Source of the DNA: DG-33 sp964345105
GTDB lineage: Archaea > Hadarchaeota > Hadarchaeia > Hadarchaeales > Hadarchaeaceae
Reading direction: 5' to 3'
Assembly: GCA_964345105.1 (NCBI GenBank)
Contig: CAYFPZ010000010.1
Location: 1-51,667, forward strand
DNA: 51,667 nucleotides
Positions 23,893-31,555 of the stretch are shown in pieces (position 1 is the first letter of the stretch; each line of letters starts with the position of its first letter). Position numbers and translations under genes: made by a program. The notes under the pieces were generated by a model. The model had not been told where the DNA came from and ran no database searches. It saw nothing but the letters and a program-made list of their open reading frames with translations.

Positions 23893-24231
23893 CTACTTCC
23901 TGTACTCTTTAATTAGCTCTAAAATTTTCTTGATATCCTCGTCGTCAAGCCTTGTTCGTTCTTTTGCGAAAATAAGTTCCACATCCTCTTTTCTCTCGGG
24001 CATCAGATCAACGAGTGCTATTGCTTGATGTTCCCTTATCTTCTCAAGCTTGAGCAACTCACCGACCAGTTCTTCTGTTTTTTTGACATCTAACTTCGCA
24101 AATTTTTGCGCGTAATCGTAGGTGAGTCGTTGCCCGTACTCCAACTCTCCCTGCTTTTTTTGTTTTTCGAGGATTTCAAGCACTTTAGCCAATGGTACGG
24201 GTTTTTCACCCGTTACCTCCTTTCCTATCAT
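23893..24231 (-). CDS. rpoF: DNA-directed RNA polymerase subunit F (Rpo4)
   Basis: The 112-residue helical protein is the archaeal counterpart of Rpb4, which with Rpo7 forms the RNA polymerase stalk. Recognisable parts are an N-terminal strand region VTGEKPVPLAKVLEIL, a YGQRLTYDYAQKFAKLD helix, and the HRDC-like C-terminal half ALVDLMPERKEDVELIFAKERT, which is highly typical. The ATG overlaps the rpl21e stop by four bases, with GGTGGGGG upstream. DUF655 follows in the usual archaeal order. No rpo7 gene is in the window. Confidence 0.92.
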   Translation of the reverse strand: MIGKEVTGEKPVPLAKVLEILEKQKKQGELEYGQRLTYDYAQKFAKLDVKKTEELVGELLKLEKIREHQAIALVDLMPERKEDVELIFAKERTRLDDEDIKKILELIKEYRK

Positions 24232-24527
24232 CTTGCCCCCACCATTCTAAGGTGTTCTGGGCGGGAAATAACCTTTTTGATAGAGCCCCCATCCCTAACC
24301 TCGACCACGTAAGCTCGCCCACAACGTTCCTGAACAACTCCAATCCTGCCATGGTACCGCGGGTGGGGCTGCCCCCTCGCGATGCCTGGGTCAAGGATAA
24401 TTGCAACCTTCGTGCCAGGCCCAAGCTGTTGAATCACTCGGCTCACAGGCGAAAGCCCACGCTCACGAACGTGCTTGGTGAGCTTTCTTCTGCTTTTGCT
24501 TCGAAAACCTTTCGACCGTTTAGTCAT
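24228..24527 (-). CDS. rpl21e: Ribosomal protein L21e
   Basis: The 99-residue large-subunit protein has the family's basic N-terminus TKRSKGFRSKSRRKL and the SH3-like core (GTKVAIILDPGIARGQPHPRYHGRIGVV, then YVVEVRDGGSIKKVISRPEHLR). I chose the ATG at 24527 because it is the conserved family start and GGTG lies six bases upstream; a longer frame to 24581 adds 18 unrelated residues. It overlaps rpoF by four bases. srp54 ends 54 bases upstream on the same strand, so the four may be cotranscribed. Confidence 0.95.
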   Translation of the reverse strand: MTKRSKGFRSKSRRKLTKHVRERGLSPVSRVIQQLGPGTKVAIILDPGIARGQPHPRYHGRIGVVQERCGRAYVVEVRDGGSIKKVISRPEHLRMVGAR

Positions 24528-24581
24528 GATAACACCATAAATAATAGACTCTCCTAGCACATCTAAACTACTCGTCCTCAC

Positions 24582-25979
24582 TTAAGAACTTTTTCCGCCA
24601 GCTCCCTTTGTTTCCACATCATGAGATATTTCCTTCGGCAATTGTTTTATTAGCTTCGCAAACGGGCCAAATTTTGGTCCCCGTCCTTTTATCATCTTTT
24701 TAATCAACTTTTTCATGAGTTCATATTGTTTTAGCAATTCTTTAACATCTGTCTCGCCCGTACCCGCGCCTCGGGCTATTCGGCGAATCCGTGAGGCGTT
24801 GAGCACCTTCGGATTTTCGAGTTCCTCAGGAGTCATTGACTGCATGATCACCTTAAAACGCTTTAGTTTCTCCTCTCCAACCCGCATCTCTTCTTCTGGT
24901 ATAGCTACTCCTAGTCCAGGAATCATCTGCATAAGCTTCTTGAGGGGGCCCATTTTACCCATCATCTCGAGCTGGCTGTAAACGTCTTGCAAAGTGAGCT
25001 TGCCTGCGAGGATTGCTTTCATATCAGCAGGCTTCACCTCTTCGGCCTTTGCGGTCTCCTCTATCTTCTTCAATAATGTCTCAATGTCGCCCATCCCGAG
25101 CAAGCGAGCCACGAAGCGCTCGGGCACAAAAGGCTCGAGATCATCTAGGTGTTCACCGACACCTATGAATTTAATCGGAGCCTCAGTGGCCGCAACTGCT
25201 GAGAGTGCTCCCCCACCTTTTGCCGTGCCATCCAATTTGGTAATCAAAATCGAGCCTATGTTCGTTGCGGCTTTGAATGCGGCAGCCTGCTCTTTTGCCT
25301 GTTGCCCTATTGTCCCATCCACGACAAGCATGATTTCGTCAGGCCCTATTGCTTTAGCAATTTGGCGCATTTCTTCCATCAGGGCTTCCTCTTTGCGATG
25401 CCTGCCTGCTGTGTCAACAACGATTAATTCAAAATGCTCTTGCTTGAACTGCTTGACGCCCTCCTTTGCGAGCTTAATCGAATTCTTGGCTTGGGGATCG
25501 CCAAAAAATTTTGTGCCAACCTGTTGACCAAGTTGGCTGAGCTGTTCGTACGCACCTGGGCGAAAGGTGTCCGCGCAGACAATGCCAACCTTGAAGCCCC
25601 GTTTCTTGAAGTGAGCTGCTAGCTTTGCCACCGAGGTCGTCTTTCCACTTCCTTGAAGGCCGACCATCAGCAGTACCGTGGGTTCTCCGGGCTTGAGTTG
25701 TAGTTGGGTTGGGCGCCCCATGAGCTTGGAGAGTTCTTCATATACAATCTTGATGATGTGTTCCTTGCGTGCCATACCAGGGGGGAGCTTCTCCTCGAGC
25801 GCCCGCTTTTCTATCCGTTTCGTCAGCTCCAGCACGAGTTCTACATTGGCATCCGCCTGCAGCAGAGCGCGCTGGATATCCCGCACTAGCTCCTTGATTA
25901 CCCGCTCGTCAATGTGGGGCGCGCGCGTCAGCTTCCGGAGGGCGCTGTGCAGGGTTCTACCAAGTCTATCGAGAACCAT
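24582..25979 (-). CDS. srp54: Signal recognition particle protein SRP54
   Basis: This GTPase binds 7S RNA and signal sequences and targets nascent chains to the membrane. The 465-residue protein has an N-terminal helical domain (1-85), then the NG GTPase domain with GLQGSGKTT (107-115), DTFRPGAYEQL, VVDTAGRH, ITKLDGTAKGG and GVGEHLDDLEPF. A methionine-rich M domain (about 310-450) carries LMQMIPG and SRIRRIARGAG for signal-sequence and RNA binding. The tail is glycine-rich. Length is normal (about 450). No sequence oddity is visible. Confidence 0.97.
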   Translation of the reverse strand: MVLDRLGRTLHSALRKLTRAPHIDERVIKELVRDIQRALLQADANVELVLELTKRIEKRALEEKLPPGMARKEHIIKIVYEELSKLMGRPTQLQLKPGEPTVLLMVGLQGSGKTTSVAKLAAHFKKRGFKVGIVCADTFRPGAYEQLSQLGQQVGTKFFGDPQAKNSIKLAKEGVKQFKQEHFELIVVDTAGRHRKEEALMEEMRQIAKAIGPDEIMLVVDGTIGQQAKEQAAAFKAATNIGSILITKLDGTAKGGGALSAVAATEAPIKFIGVGEHLDDLEPFVPERFVARLLGMGDIETLLKKIEETAKAEEVKPADMKAILAGKLTLQDVYSQLEMMGKMGPLKKLMQMIPGLGVAIPEEEMRVGEEKLKRFKVIMQSMTPEELENPKVLNASRIRRIARGAGTGETDVKELLKQYELMKKLIKKMIKGRGPKFGPFAKLIKQLPKEISHDVETKGAGGKSS

Positions 25980-26031
25980 AGAGTATCACGTTCAATAATC
26001 GTTTGTCAAGTTGTATTAAATAAACGAGAGG

Positions 26032-27072
26032 CTAGGAAGCTCGTCTCTTGGGCATTAAGATCGTGCGGATCGGGAACGGAATCGTGATGCCCTCCTTCTT
26101 GTAGCGCTTGTGCAGCTCCTTGATAAATTCATGGGTAATCAAGTACTTGTCTACGAATTCCCTAACCCTCAGGATGACGGTGAAGTTTATGCTGAAGTCG
26201 CTGAAGGTGTGATAACGAATGAAGGGCTCGAACTCAGGTATCCCACCCGTCACTTTTTTCAACACTTTTTTGCCTACATCGATGGTTACTCTTTCAACCT
26301 TCTCAAGGTCGCTGTCGTAGGCTACCCCAACCTGGACCAAGCAGGCCATCTGTGGCTCGGGCAAGTAGTAATTGGTGACGATTGCTCCCGCCATTTTCGA
26401 GTTCGGCACTATAATTATGTTGTTAGGAAGTTCGCGTACTTTCGTGCTACGCCAGCCGATGTCTTCCACATAGCCTTTTTGACCTGAGTCTAGCTCGATA
26501 TAATCCCCTACTCTCACGGGTCGGTCGGACATAATGTAAACGCCGGCGAAGAACTCGGACAACGTCCCTTGAAGGGCGAACGCAACTGCGAGGCCCCCTA
26601 TCCCAAAGGCAGCGACCAACGCGGTCACTTGAATGCCAAGTGCATCGAGTATAAGTAGGAATGCCACAAAAAAGATGACGATTTTCATGATTTTCTGAAG
26701 CGTTGGCACGAGTGTCTTCAAGCTGGGGCGCGCTGTGCCGTAGTACTTCAACATCCCAGTTATAATCCTTGTGGCGCACCACGTTGCTATTAAGAGTATC
26801 AACAGGTAGCTGATAGTCGGAAGATATTGCATGACCCCTGCAGGGACAAAAGTTGTGCGCTCGAGAGCAAAGTTAATCCCCATGATCACGAATATCGCAA
26901 TTATCGGCACTTTGATGGCATCGAGAATGATATCGTCGATTTTGGTTTTTGTTTTTCTGGTAAGCCTAGTGATGTAAACGTTTAACACAAATCTCAGCGC
27001 ATACCCCGCCACAATGAATCCAATCAATATTAAAATGGGCGTTAGTATTTGCCAGAGTTCTTCAATGGTCAT
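26032..27072 (-). CDS. MscS-type mechanosensitive channel
   Basis: The 346-residue protein has about four to five membrane segments (roughly 12-32, 52-72, 83-105, 126-148, 154-178). The pore-lining helix at about 154-178 is Ala/Gly-rich (ALVAAFGIGGLAVAFALQGTLSEFFAGVYI), as in MscS TM3. A cytoplasmic beta domain follows, with VGDYIELDSGQKGYVEDIGWRSTKVRELPNNIIIVPNSK, the MscS consensus. It would release solutes on hypo-osmotic shock. GGTG lies six bases before the ATG, with TTTATAAAAT at 27091-27100 upstream. It is divergent from otsA, which makes the compatible solute trehalose. Confidence 0.93.
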   Translation of the reverse strand: MTIEELWQILTPILILIGFIVAGYALRFVLNVYITRLTRKTKTKIDDIILDAIKVPIIAIFVIMGINFALERTTFVPAGVMQYLPTISYLLILLIATWCATRIITGMLKYYGTARPSLKTLVPTLQKIMKIVIFFVAFLLILDALGIQVTALVAAFGIGGLAVAFALQGTLSEFFAGVYIMSDRPVRVGDYIELDSGQKGYVEDIGWRSTKVRELPNNIIIVPNSKMAGAIVTNYYLPEPQMACLVQVGVAYDSDLEKVERVTIDVGKKVLKKVTGGIPEFEPFIRYHTFSDFSINFTVILRVREFVDKYLITHEFIKELHKRYKKEGITIPFPIRTILMPKRRAS

Positions 27073-27090
27073 TCTTTACACCAACTTGTT

Positions 27091-27100
27091 ATTTTATAAA
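27091..27100 (-). promoter_or_regulatory. TATA-like box for the MscS gene
   Basis: The plus-strand ATTTTATAAA reads TTTATAAAAT on the minus strand, about 20-28 bases upstream of the start at 27072. A GGTG ribosome-binding site lies between. Confidence 0.5.
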
Positions 27101-27113
27101 CATATCTAAAAAA

Positions 27114-27125
27114 CATATTTAAAAC
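27114..27125 (+). promoter_or_regulatory. TATA-like box for the otsA operon
   Basis: CATATTTAAAAC lies about 28-39 bases before the ATG at 27153, so transcription would begin only a few bases before the start codon. No ribosome-binding site is seen between them, which supports leaderless or very short-leader translation. Confidence 0.5.
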
Positions 27126-27152
27126 ATCGCTTCCACTATTTATTTGGTTTTA

Positions 27153-28634
27153 ATGGTCTCGGCGAAGGATGTCCAGGAGCTTGTGAAATCGAAGCTGAAG
27201 GGATACAAATTTCTCATTGTTTCTAACCGCGAACCCTACATCCACATGTACACGCCTGATGGGGTGCAGGTCAAGACTCCCGCTGGAGGTCTGACGGCAG
27301 CCCTAGACCCCCTGATGCAGGCCACTGGCGGGATATGGGTGGCGGGCGGTAGTGGGGATGCCGATCGGGAAAACGTCGATAAACAAAATCGGTGCCGGGT
27401 TCCCCCTGGTAACCCAAAATATGTGCTTAAAAGGGTGTGGATGTCAAAGAACGAGGTGGATAAGTTTTACTTCGGTTTTTCGAATCAGACACTCTGGCCC
27501 CTTTGCCATAACGTGTTTCGGGAACCCGTTTTCGAGAAATCGTTCTGGAATGGTTACAAGCACTCGAACGCACTGTACGCGGAGGCGATCAGGCAGGAGA
27601 CGAAGGTAATAGATAAGGCTTTCATTTGGTTTCATGACTATCACTTGGGGCTAGCACCAAAAATTGTCAGGAACGGCGCCCCGAAAAAACAAAAGCTCGT
27701 GCTTGCTCACTTCTGGCATATCCCCTGGCCTACTTGGGACACCTTCACACTTATACCGTGGGCGAAGGAGATACTCGATGGCATGCTTGCGAACGACCTC
27801 ATCGGTTTTCACCTTCCTAGTTATTGTATCAACTTCTTGGCGAGCGTTGAGAAGGTGATGGGGATTAAACCCGATTATGGGACACTTAACGTGAAATATA
27901 AAGGACGCACCATCCACGTGAGGCCCTTCCCTATAAGCGTGGATTTTGACACTATCGATAAACTGGCGAGAAACCCCGGGGTAAAGCGGGAGATGAAGCG
28001 CGTCCGAGCTCCCCAATACATCCCATACAAATATATCGGCGTAGGCGTAGATCGGATTGACTACACAAAGGGCATCCTTGAGAGGTTCCGGGCCATAGAT
28101 CGGTTTTTGGAAAAGTACCCCGAGTACCAGAATAATTTCGTGTTCGTGGAAGCGGGAGCACCAAGCCGCACCCGAATTCCAGCCTACATGGAACTGAATG
28201 AGGAGATATCCAAAGCTGTAGACAGGATTAATTGGAAATATATGAGGGGCTATTGGAAGCCGATTATTTACATCGAGGGAAAGTTGGGTCCTGATAGACT
28301 TTTCGCATTATACAGGACCGCTGATATTTGTATAGTGAGCCCGATTCAAGACGGAATGAACTTGGTGGCAAAGGAATTCATCTCTGCAAATGTAGATAGC
28401 ACGGGTGCGCTGATGCTGAGTAAATTTGCGGGAGCAACAGAGGAACTTGAGGATGCTGTAATAGTCAATCCCTATGATGTGGAGGGATTTGCAGACGCAA
28501 TTAAAGATACTTTGGACATGTCGCCGAAGGAGAAGCGTCGAAGGATGAAAAGTCTAAGGGCCAATGTTAAGAGGAACAATGTTTTCAAGTGGTTGTCAGA
28601 TTTTATTTGCGAGGTCGCGAAATTCATCTCGTGA
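27153..28634 (+). CDS. otsA: Trehalose-6-phosphate synthase (GT20)
   Basis: OtsA transfers glucose from an NDP-glucose to glucose-6-phosphate. The 493-residue GT20 enzyme has SNREPYIHMYTPDGVQ near the N-terminus, the donor/acceptor contact TPAGGLTAALDPLM, WPLCHNVF, FIWFHDYHLGLAP (catalytic-region HDYHL), IDYTKGILERF (Lys contact with phosphate) and SPIQDGMNLVAKEF at the C-terminal donor site. These are the family's signature residues. I choose the ATG at 27153 over the TTG at 27144 because it fits a short leader from the upstream AT box. otsB follows directly. Length is normal. Confidence 0.93.
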   Translation: MVSAKDVQELVKSKLKGYKFLIVSNREPYIHMYTPDGVQVKTPAGGLTAALDPLMQATGGIWVAGGSGDADRENVDKQNRCRVPPGNPKYVLKRVWMSKNEVDKFYFGFSNQTLWPLCHNVFREPVFEKSFWNGYKHSNALYAEAIRQETKVIDKAFIWFHDYHLGLAPKIVRNGAPKKQKLVLAHFWHIPWPTWDTFTLIPWAKEILDGMLANDLIGFHLPSYCINFLASVEKVMGIKPDYGTLNVKYKGRTIHVRPFPISVDFDTIDKLARNPGVKREMKRVRAPQYIPYKYIGVGVDRIDYTKGILERFRAIDRFLEKYPEYQNNFVFVEAGAPSRTRIPAYMELNEEISKAVDRINWKYMRGYWKPIIYIEGKLGPDRLFALYRTADICIVSPIQDGMNLVAKEFISANVDSTGALMLSKFAGATEELEDAVIVNPYDVEGFADAIKDTLDMSPKEKRRRMKSLRANVKRNNVFKWLSDFICEVAKFIS

Positions 28635-28639
28635 TTCGA

Positions 28640-29440
28640 ATGGAATATCTTTTCAATCGCTGGGAGGAGGTAGAGCGAGCTTTAGCGCCCGGCGCTTTGT
28701 TACTGCTTGATTACGATGGCACCCTCACTCCCATTGTCGAAAGGCCAGAACTTGCTATCCTCTCACCAGATATGAAGGAATTGCTTAAACGTGTGTCCCA
28801 GCACTACACGCTGGGGATAATAAGCGGAAGGTCGCTCGCTGATGTGAAAAGGCTAGTTGGGCTGGAAGGGATATATTATGCCGGAAACCATGGTTTCAAG
28901 ATAATTGGCCCGGGAGTGGAATTAGTCAAGCCCGAGGCTGAGCGCGTGCGCCAAACCTTGGTCAAACTTTGTAAGGAGTTACAGGAAAAACTAAGCAAAA
29001 TCAAAGGGGTGATTGTTGAGAACAAGGGGTTGACGGCAAGCGTCCACTACCGATTGGTCGCGGAGGAGGAGTTTAATCATCTAAAAAACATTTTTGAAAA
29101 GGTGGTTGGCCCGCACATAGATTCAGGGGTAGTAAAGATTACCCGTGGAAAGAAAGTTTTCGAGATAAGACCGAACGTTGAGTGGGGCAAAGGAAAAGCT
29201 GTGCTTTGGATATCTGGTGTAGTTGACCCCAAAGGAGAGCTCAAGCCAATTTACATGGGAGATGATCAAACAGATGAAGACGCGTTTTCGGCTTTGAAAG
29301 AAAAGGGCGTAACAATATTGGTTTCTGAGGAGTCGATAGAATCGAACGCAAAATACTTCGTAAAAAATATCGATGAAGTTAAGAAATTTTTTGAAAAACT
29401 AATAAATTTGAACGCAGAGATAAGAAGGGGATGTAAATGA
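28640..29440 (+). CDS. otsB: Trehalose-6-phosphate phosphatase
   Basis: The HAD-family enzyme removes the phosphate to give trehalose. From ATG at 28640 it has 266 residues: LLLDYDGTLTPI near the N-terminus (catalytic aspartates), GIISGR, ENKGLTASVHYR in the cap, and GDDQTDEDAF late, which completes the Mg site. GTGAT sits four bases before this ATG. A GTG at 28631 overlapping the otsA stop is an alternative. The gene is separate from otsA rather than fused as in some organisms. The stop overlaps the next start by four bases. Confidence 0.92.
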   Translation: MEYLFNRWEEVERALAPGALLLLDYDGTLTPIVERPELAILSPDMKELLKRVSQHYTLGIISGRSLADVKRLVGLEGIYYAGNHGFKIIGPGVELVKPEAERVRQTLVKLCKELQEKLSKIKGVIVENKGLTASVHYRLVAEEEFNHLKNIFEKVVGPHIDSGVVKITRGKKVFEIRPNVEWGKGKAVLWISGVVDPKGELKPIYMGDDQTDEDAFSALKEKGVTILVSEESIESNAKYFVKNIDEVKKFFEKLINLNAEIRRGCK

Positions 29441-30453
29441 AAGCATTGATCCTAGCGGGCGGATTTGCAACTCGGCTTGGTACTATTGGCGAGCAGATGC
29501 CCAAGGCAATGGTAGTTGTCGAAGGGGACACAGTTCTCGGCCATTTGATTAAGAAGCTCGAAACCGAGAAAATCGAGTCGATAATCTCGATAAATAAAAA
29601 GTTTGAGAATTTTTTTGAAAGATATAAAAATGTTCTTATCGAAAAAGCGACGGCGGAGGAAGAAAAACTTGGAGCAGTTCGGGCAATAAATAATGCAATC
29701 AAAAAGTTGAAAATTGATGAGGATCTTTTGGTGGTGTGTGCCGACAATTATTTCTCCTCCGATTTCAAGGGTTTCGTCTCCAGTTACACAGGTGAGCCGC
29801 TCATCGGCGTTTATTACGCTGGTCAAAAACCAGACATGAATCCAGAAGAGATGGCGACGATGAAATTTGAGGGAAGTGAAAGTTTTCCGCCGCCGGAGCA
29901 GAGCTTTTATCTGACTGATTTTAAAGAAAAAGTCAAACCGCCACTTAGCGATTATGTCAGCGCTGGCATATACATCTACCCAAAATCAATTTTTCCAATA
30001 TTAGACGAGTTCTGCAAGAGGGGAACGCAAGACGCTCCTGGATTTTTTATTAAACATTTACATGAGCGTGGCGTGAAAATCAAGGGTTATTTGTTCGGGG
30101 GTAAGTGGTGCGATGTATCTAATAAGAGCCACCTCCAAATCTTTAGTGATGCCAGACTTGTGAAGAGCGACGATCGTTACATTATATGTGATAAACCCTT
30201 GGGCGAGAACTTGGTGCTTTCCATCACAATCTTGCATGCGGGTAAACATACGACTGGACACTCCCATCCAGTCAATGAAGTTTACTTCTTCGTTGAAGGA
30301 CAGGGCGAGATCGAGCTAGATGGTAAGCGGAGGGTCGTGAGGAGTAAGGATGTGCTACCGATAAAGCCTAACGAGTTTCACCGCGTTTACAACACCTCGG
30401 ACATAGATCTCGTCTTCATATGTGTGTTTGAAAAATATGGAGAGAGGGGATAG
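29437..30453 (+). CDS. Sugar nucleotidyltransferase fused to a cupin domain
   Basis: The 338-residue protein joins an N-terminal nucleotidyltransferase (1 to about 235) with MKALILAGGFATRLG and PKAMVVVEGDTVL (glucose-1-phosphate thymidylyl/uridylyl type), VVCADNYF (metal Asp) and SAGIYIYP, to a C-terminal cupin (about 245-335) with HAGKHTTGHSHPVNEVYFFVEGQGEIELDG and PNEFHRVYNTS. Phosphomannose-isomerase-like fusions exist for GDP-mannose pyrophosphorylases, but this one is short and the cupin is simple. In the ots operon it could make the NDP-glucose used by OtsA; that is inference from position (ATGA overlap with otsB). Which nucleotide and sugar are used is unknown. Confidence 0.8.
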   Translation: MKALILAGGFATRLGTIGEQMPKAMVVVEGDTVLGHLIKKLETEKIESIISINKKFENFFERYKNVLIEKATAEEEKLGAVRAINNAIKKLKIDEDLLVVCADNYFSSDFKGFVSSYTGEPLIGVYYAGQKPDMNPEEMATMKFEGSESFPPPEQSFYLTDFKEKVKPPLSDYVSAGIYIYPKSIFPILDEFCKRGTQDAPGFFIKHLHERGVKIKGYLFGGKWCDVSNKSHLQIFSDARLVKSDDRYIICDKPLGENLVLSITILHAGKHTTGHSHPVNEVYFFVEGQGEIELDGKRRVVRSKDVLPIKPNEFHRVYNTSDIDLVFICVFEKYGERG

Positions 30454-30499
30454 TTCCAAAAAGTAAAAGCCGAAAAGCTTTGAGTATTCTGGGATAAAT

Positions 30500-31540
30500 T
30501 TGACAAAGATTACGTTTGAGAAGACGCTTCAAGAAGCTAGGCTACTAAGTCCTCTACAGGATTTCAAGCTAGTTACCCAACCAATCGAACTCAGGAAGGA
30601 CCCGCTAACCGGAAGACGGTGCAGAATAAACCTTGAGCGTGCGAAGAGGCCGAAACAAGCAGCCAAGGCAACCGATATAGAAAATATCATCGAAGCCTCT
30701 CGGGCCAAATGCTTCTTCTGCCCAGAAAATTTGGAGAAAATGACTCCAATGTTCCCAGAGGACTTTCCGGAGAAGAGGATAAAGGTCGGGGCCGCATGTA
30801 TATTCCCGAATCTTTTCCCGTTTGGTGGGTTCCACGCAGTTGGGATTTTCTCGGAGGATCACCACCTAGATCCCAATCAATTTTCACCGAAGTTACTTGA
30901 GGAGTGTTTCGAGGGGTGTTTGAGGTATTTCGAGCAAGTGAACGAAAGGCATCCTGAAATCAAGTATTGGCATATAAACTGGAACTACATGCCACCTGCT
31001 GCTGCCAGCATCATCCACCCGCACGTTCAGCTTACAGCGGACCCGGGCCCGACTTCACGGCTCCAAGAACTCATCAAAAGTAGCAGATCCTATTTCGATA
31101 GAGAAGGGAGGAATTATTGGTCAGATTTAGTGGAGGCGGAGAGAAATAAAGGGGAGAGATTTATCGGAAAAACTGGCCCCGTGGTTTGGATTACGAGTTT
31201 TGCCCCCGAAGGAAACAGCGAGGTTGTAGCAGTCTTCACCGGGATTTCCGCGATGACTGACCTTAAAAAACGCGGGCTCGGAGATTTTTGCGATGGACTT
31301 TCTCGAACTTTGAAGGGTTATCACGCCCTTGGAGTTCAGAGTTTTAACATGACGACATTTTCGGGTCCATGTGATGAGAACTTAAGTGAGTACTACCTTC
31401 TCAATGCAAAGTTGGTGTCTAGGCCTAACCCGAGACAATTTTATACGAGCGACGACGGCTTCATGGAGAAACTTCATCACGAGAGTGTTATCGAGACCAT
31501 GCCGGAAATCCTTGCTGAAAAATTAAGGGAACACTTCTAG
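30500..31540 (+). CDS. GalT-like nucleotidyltransferase/phosphorylase (HIT superfamily)
   Basis: The 346-residue protein resembles galactose-1-phosphate uridylyltransferase. It has CFFCPENLEKMTP (about 72-84, Cys pair as the N-terminal zinc ligands), PNLFPFGGFHAVGIFS (about 103-118), and the HIT motif IIHPHVQL (about 171-178), in which the second His is the nucleotidyl acceptor. True GalT has HPHxQ, and here HPHVQ fits. A TTG at 30500 is the only start that keeps the N-terminus; the ribosome-binding site is poor. It could be a GalT, an ADP/UDP-glucose phosphorylase, or a diadenosine phosphorylase-like enzyme. Position after the nucleotidyltransferase-cupin suggests sugar-nucleotide interconversion for trehalose synthesis. 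Confidence 0.75.
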   Translation: MTKITFEKTLQEARLLSPLQDFKLVTQPIELRKDPLTGRRCRINLERAKRPKQAAKATDIENIIEASRAKCFFCPENLEKMTPMFPEDFPEKRIKVGAACIFPNLFPFGGFHAVGIFSEDHHLDPNQFSPKLLEECFEGCLRYFEQVNERHPEIKYWHINWNYMPPAAASIIHPHVQLTADPGPTSRLQELIKSSRSYFDREGRNYWSDLVEAERNKGERFIGKTGPVVWITSFAPEGNSEVVAVFTGISAMTDLKKRGLGDFCDGLSRTLKGYHALGVQSFNMTTFSGPCDENLSEYYLLNAKLVSRPNPRQFYTSDDGFMEKLHHESVIETMPEILAEKLREHF

Positions 31541-31555
31541 GCATTGGTGCGGAGT

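Noticed and set aside
24192..24557. Plus-strand open frame opposite rpl21e
   Set aside because: It is antisense to a well-recognised ribosomal protein and shows no conserved features.
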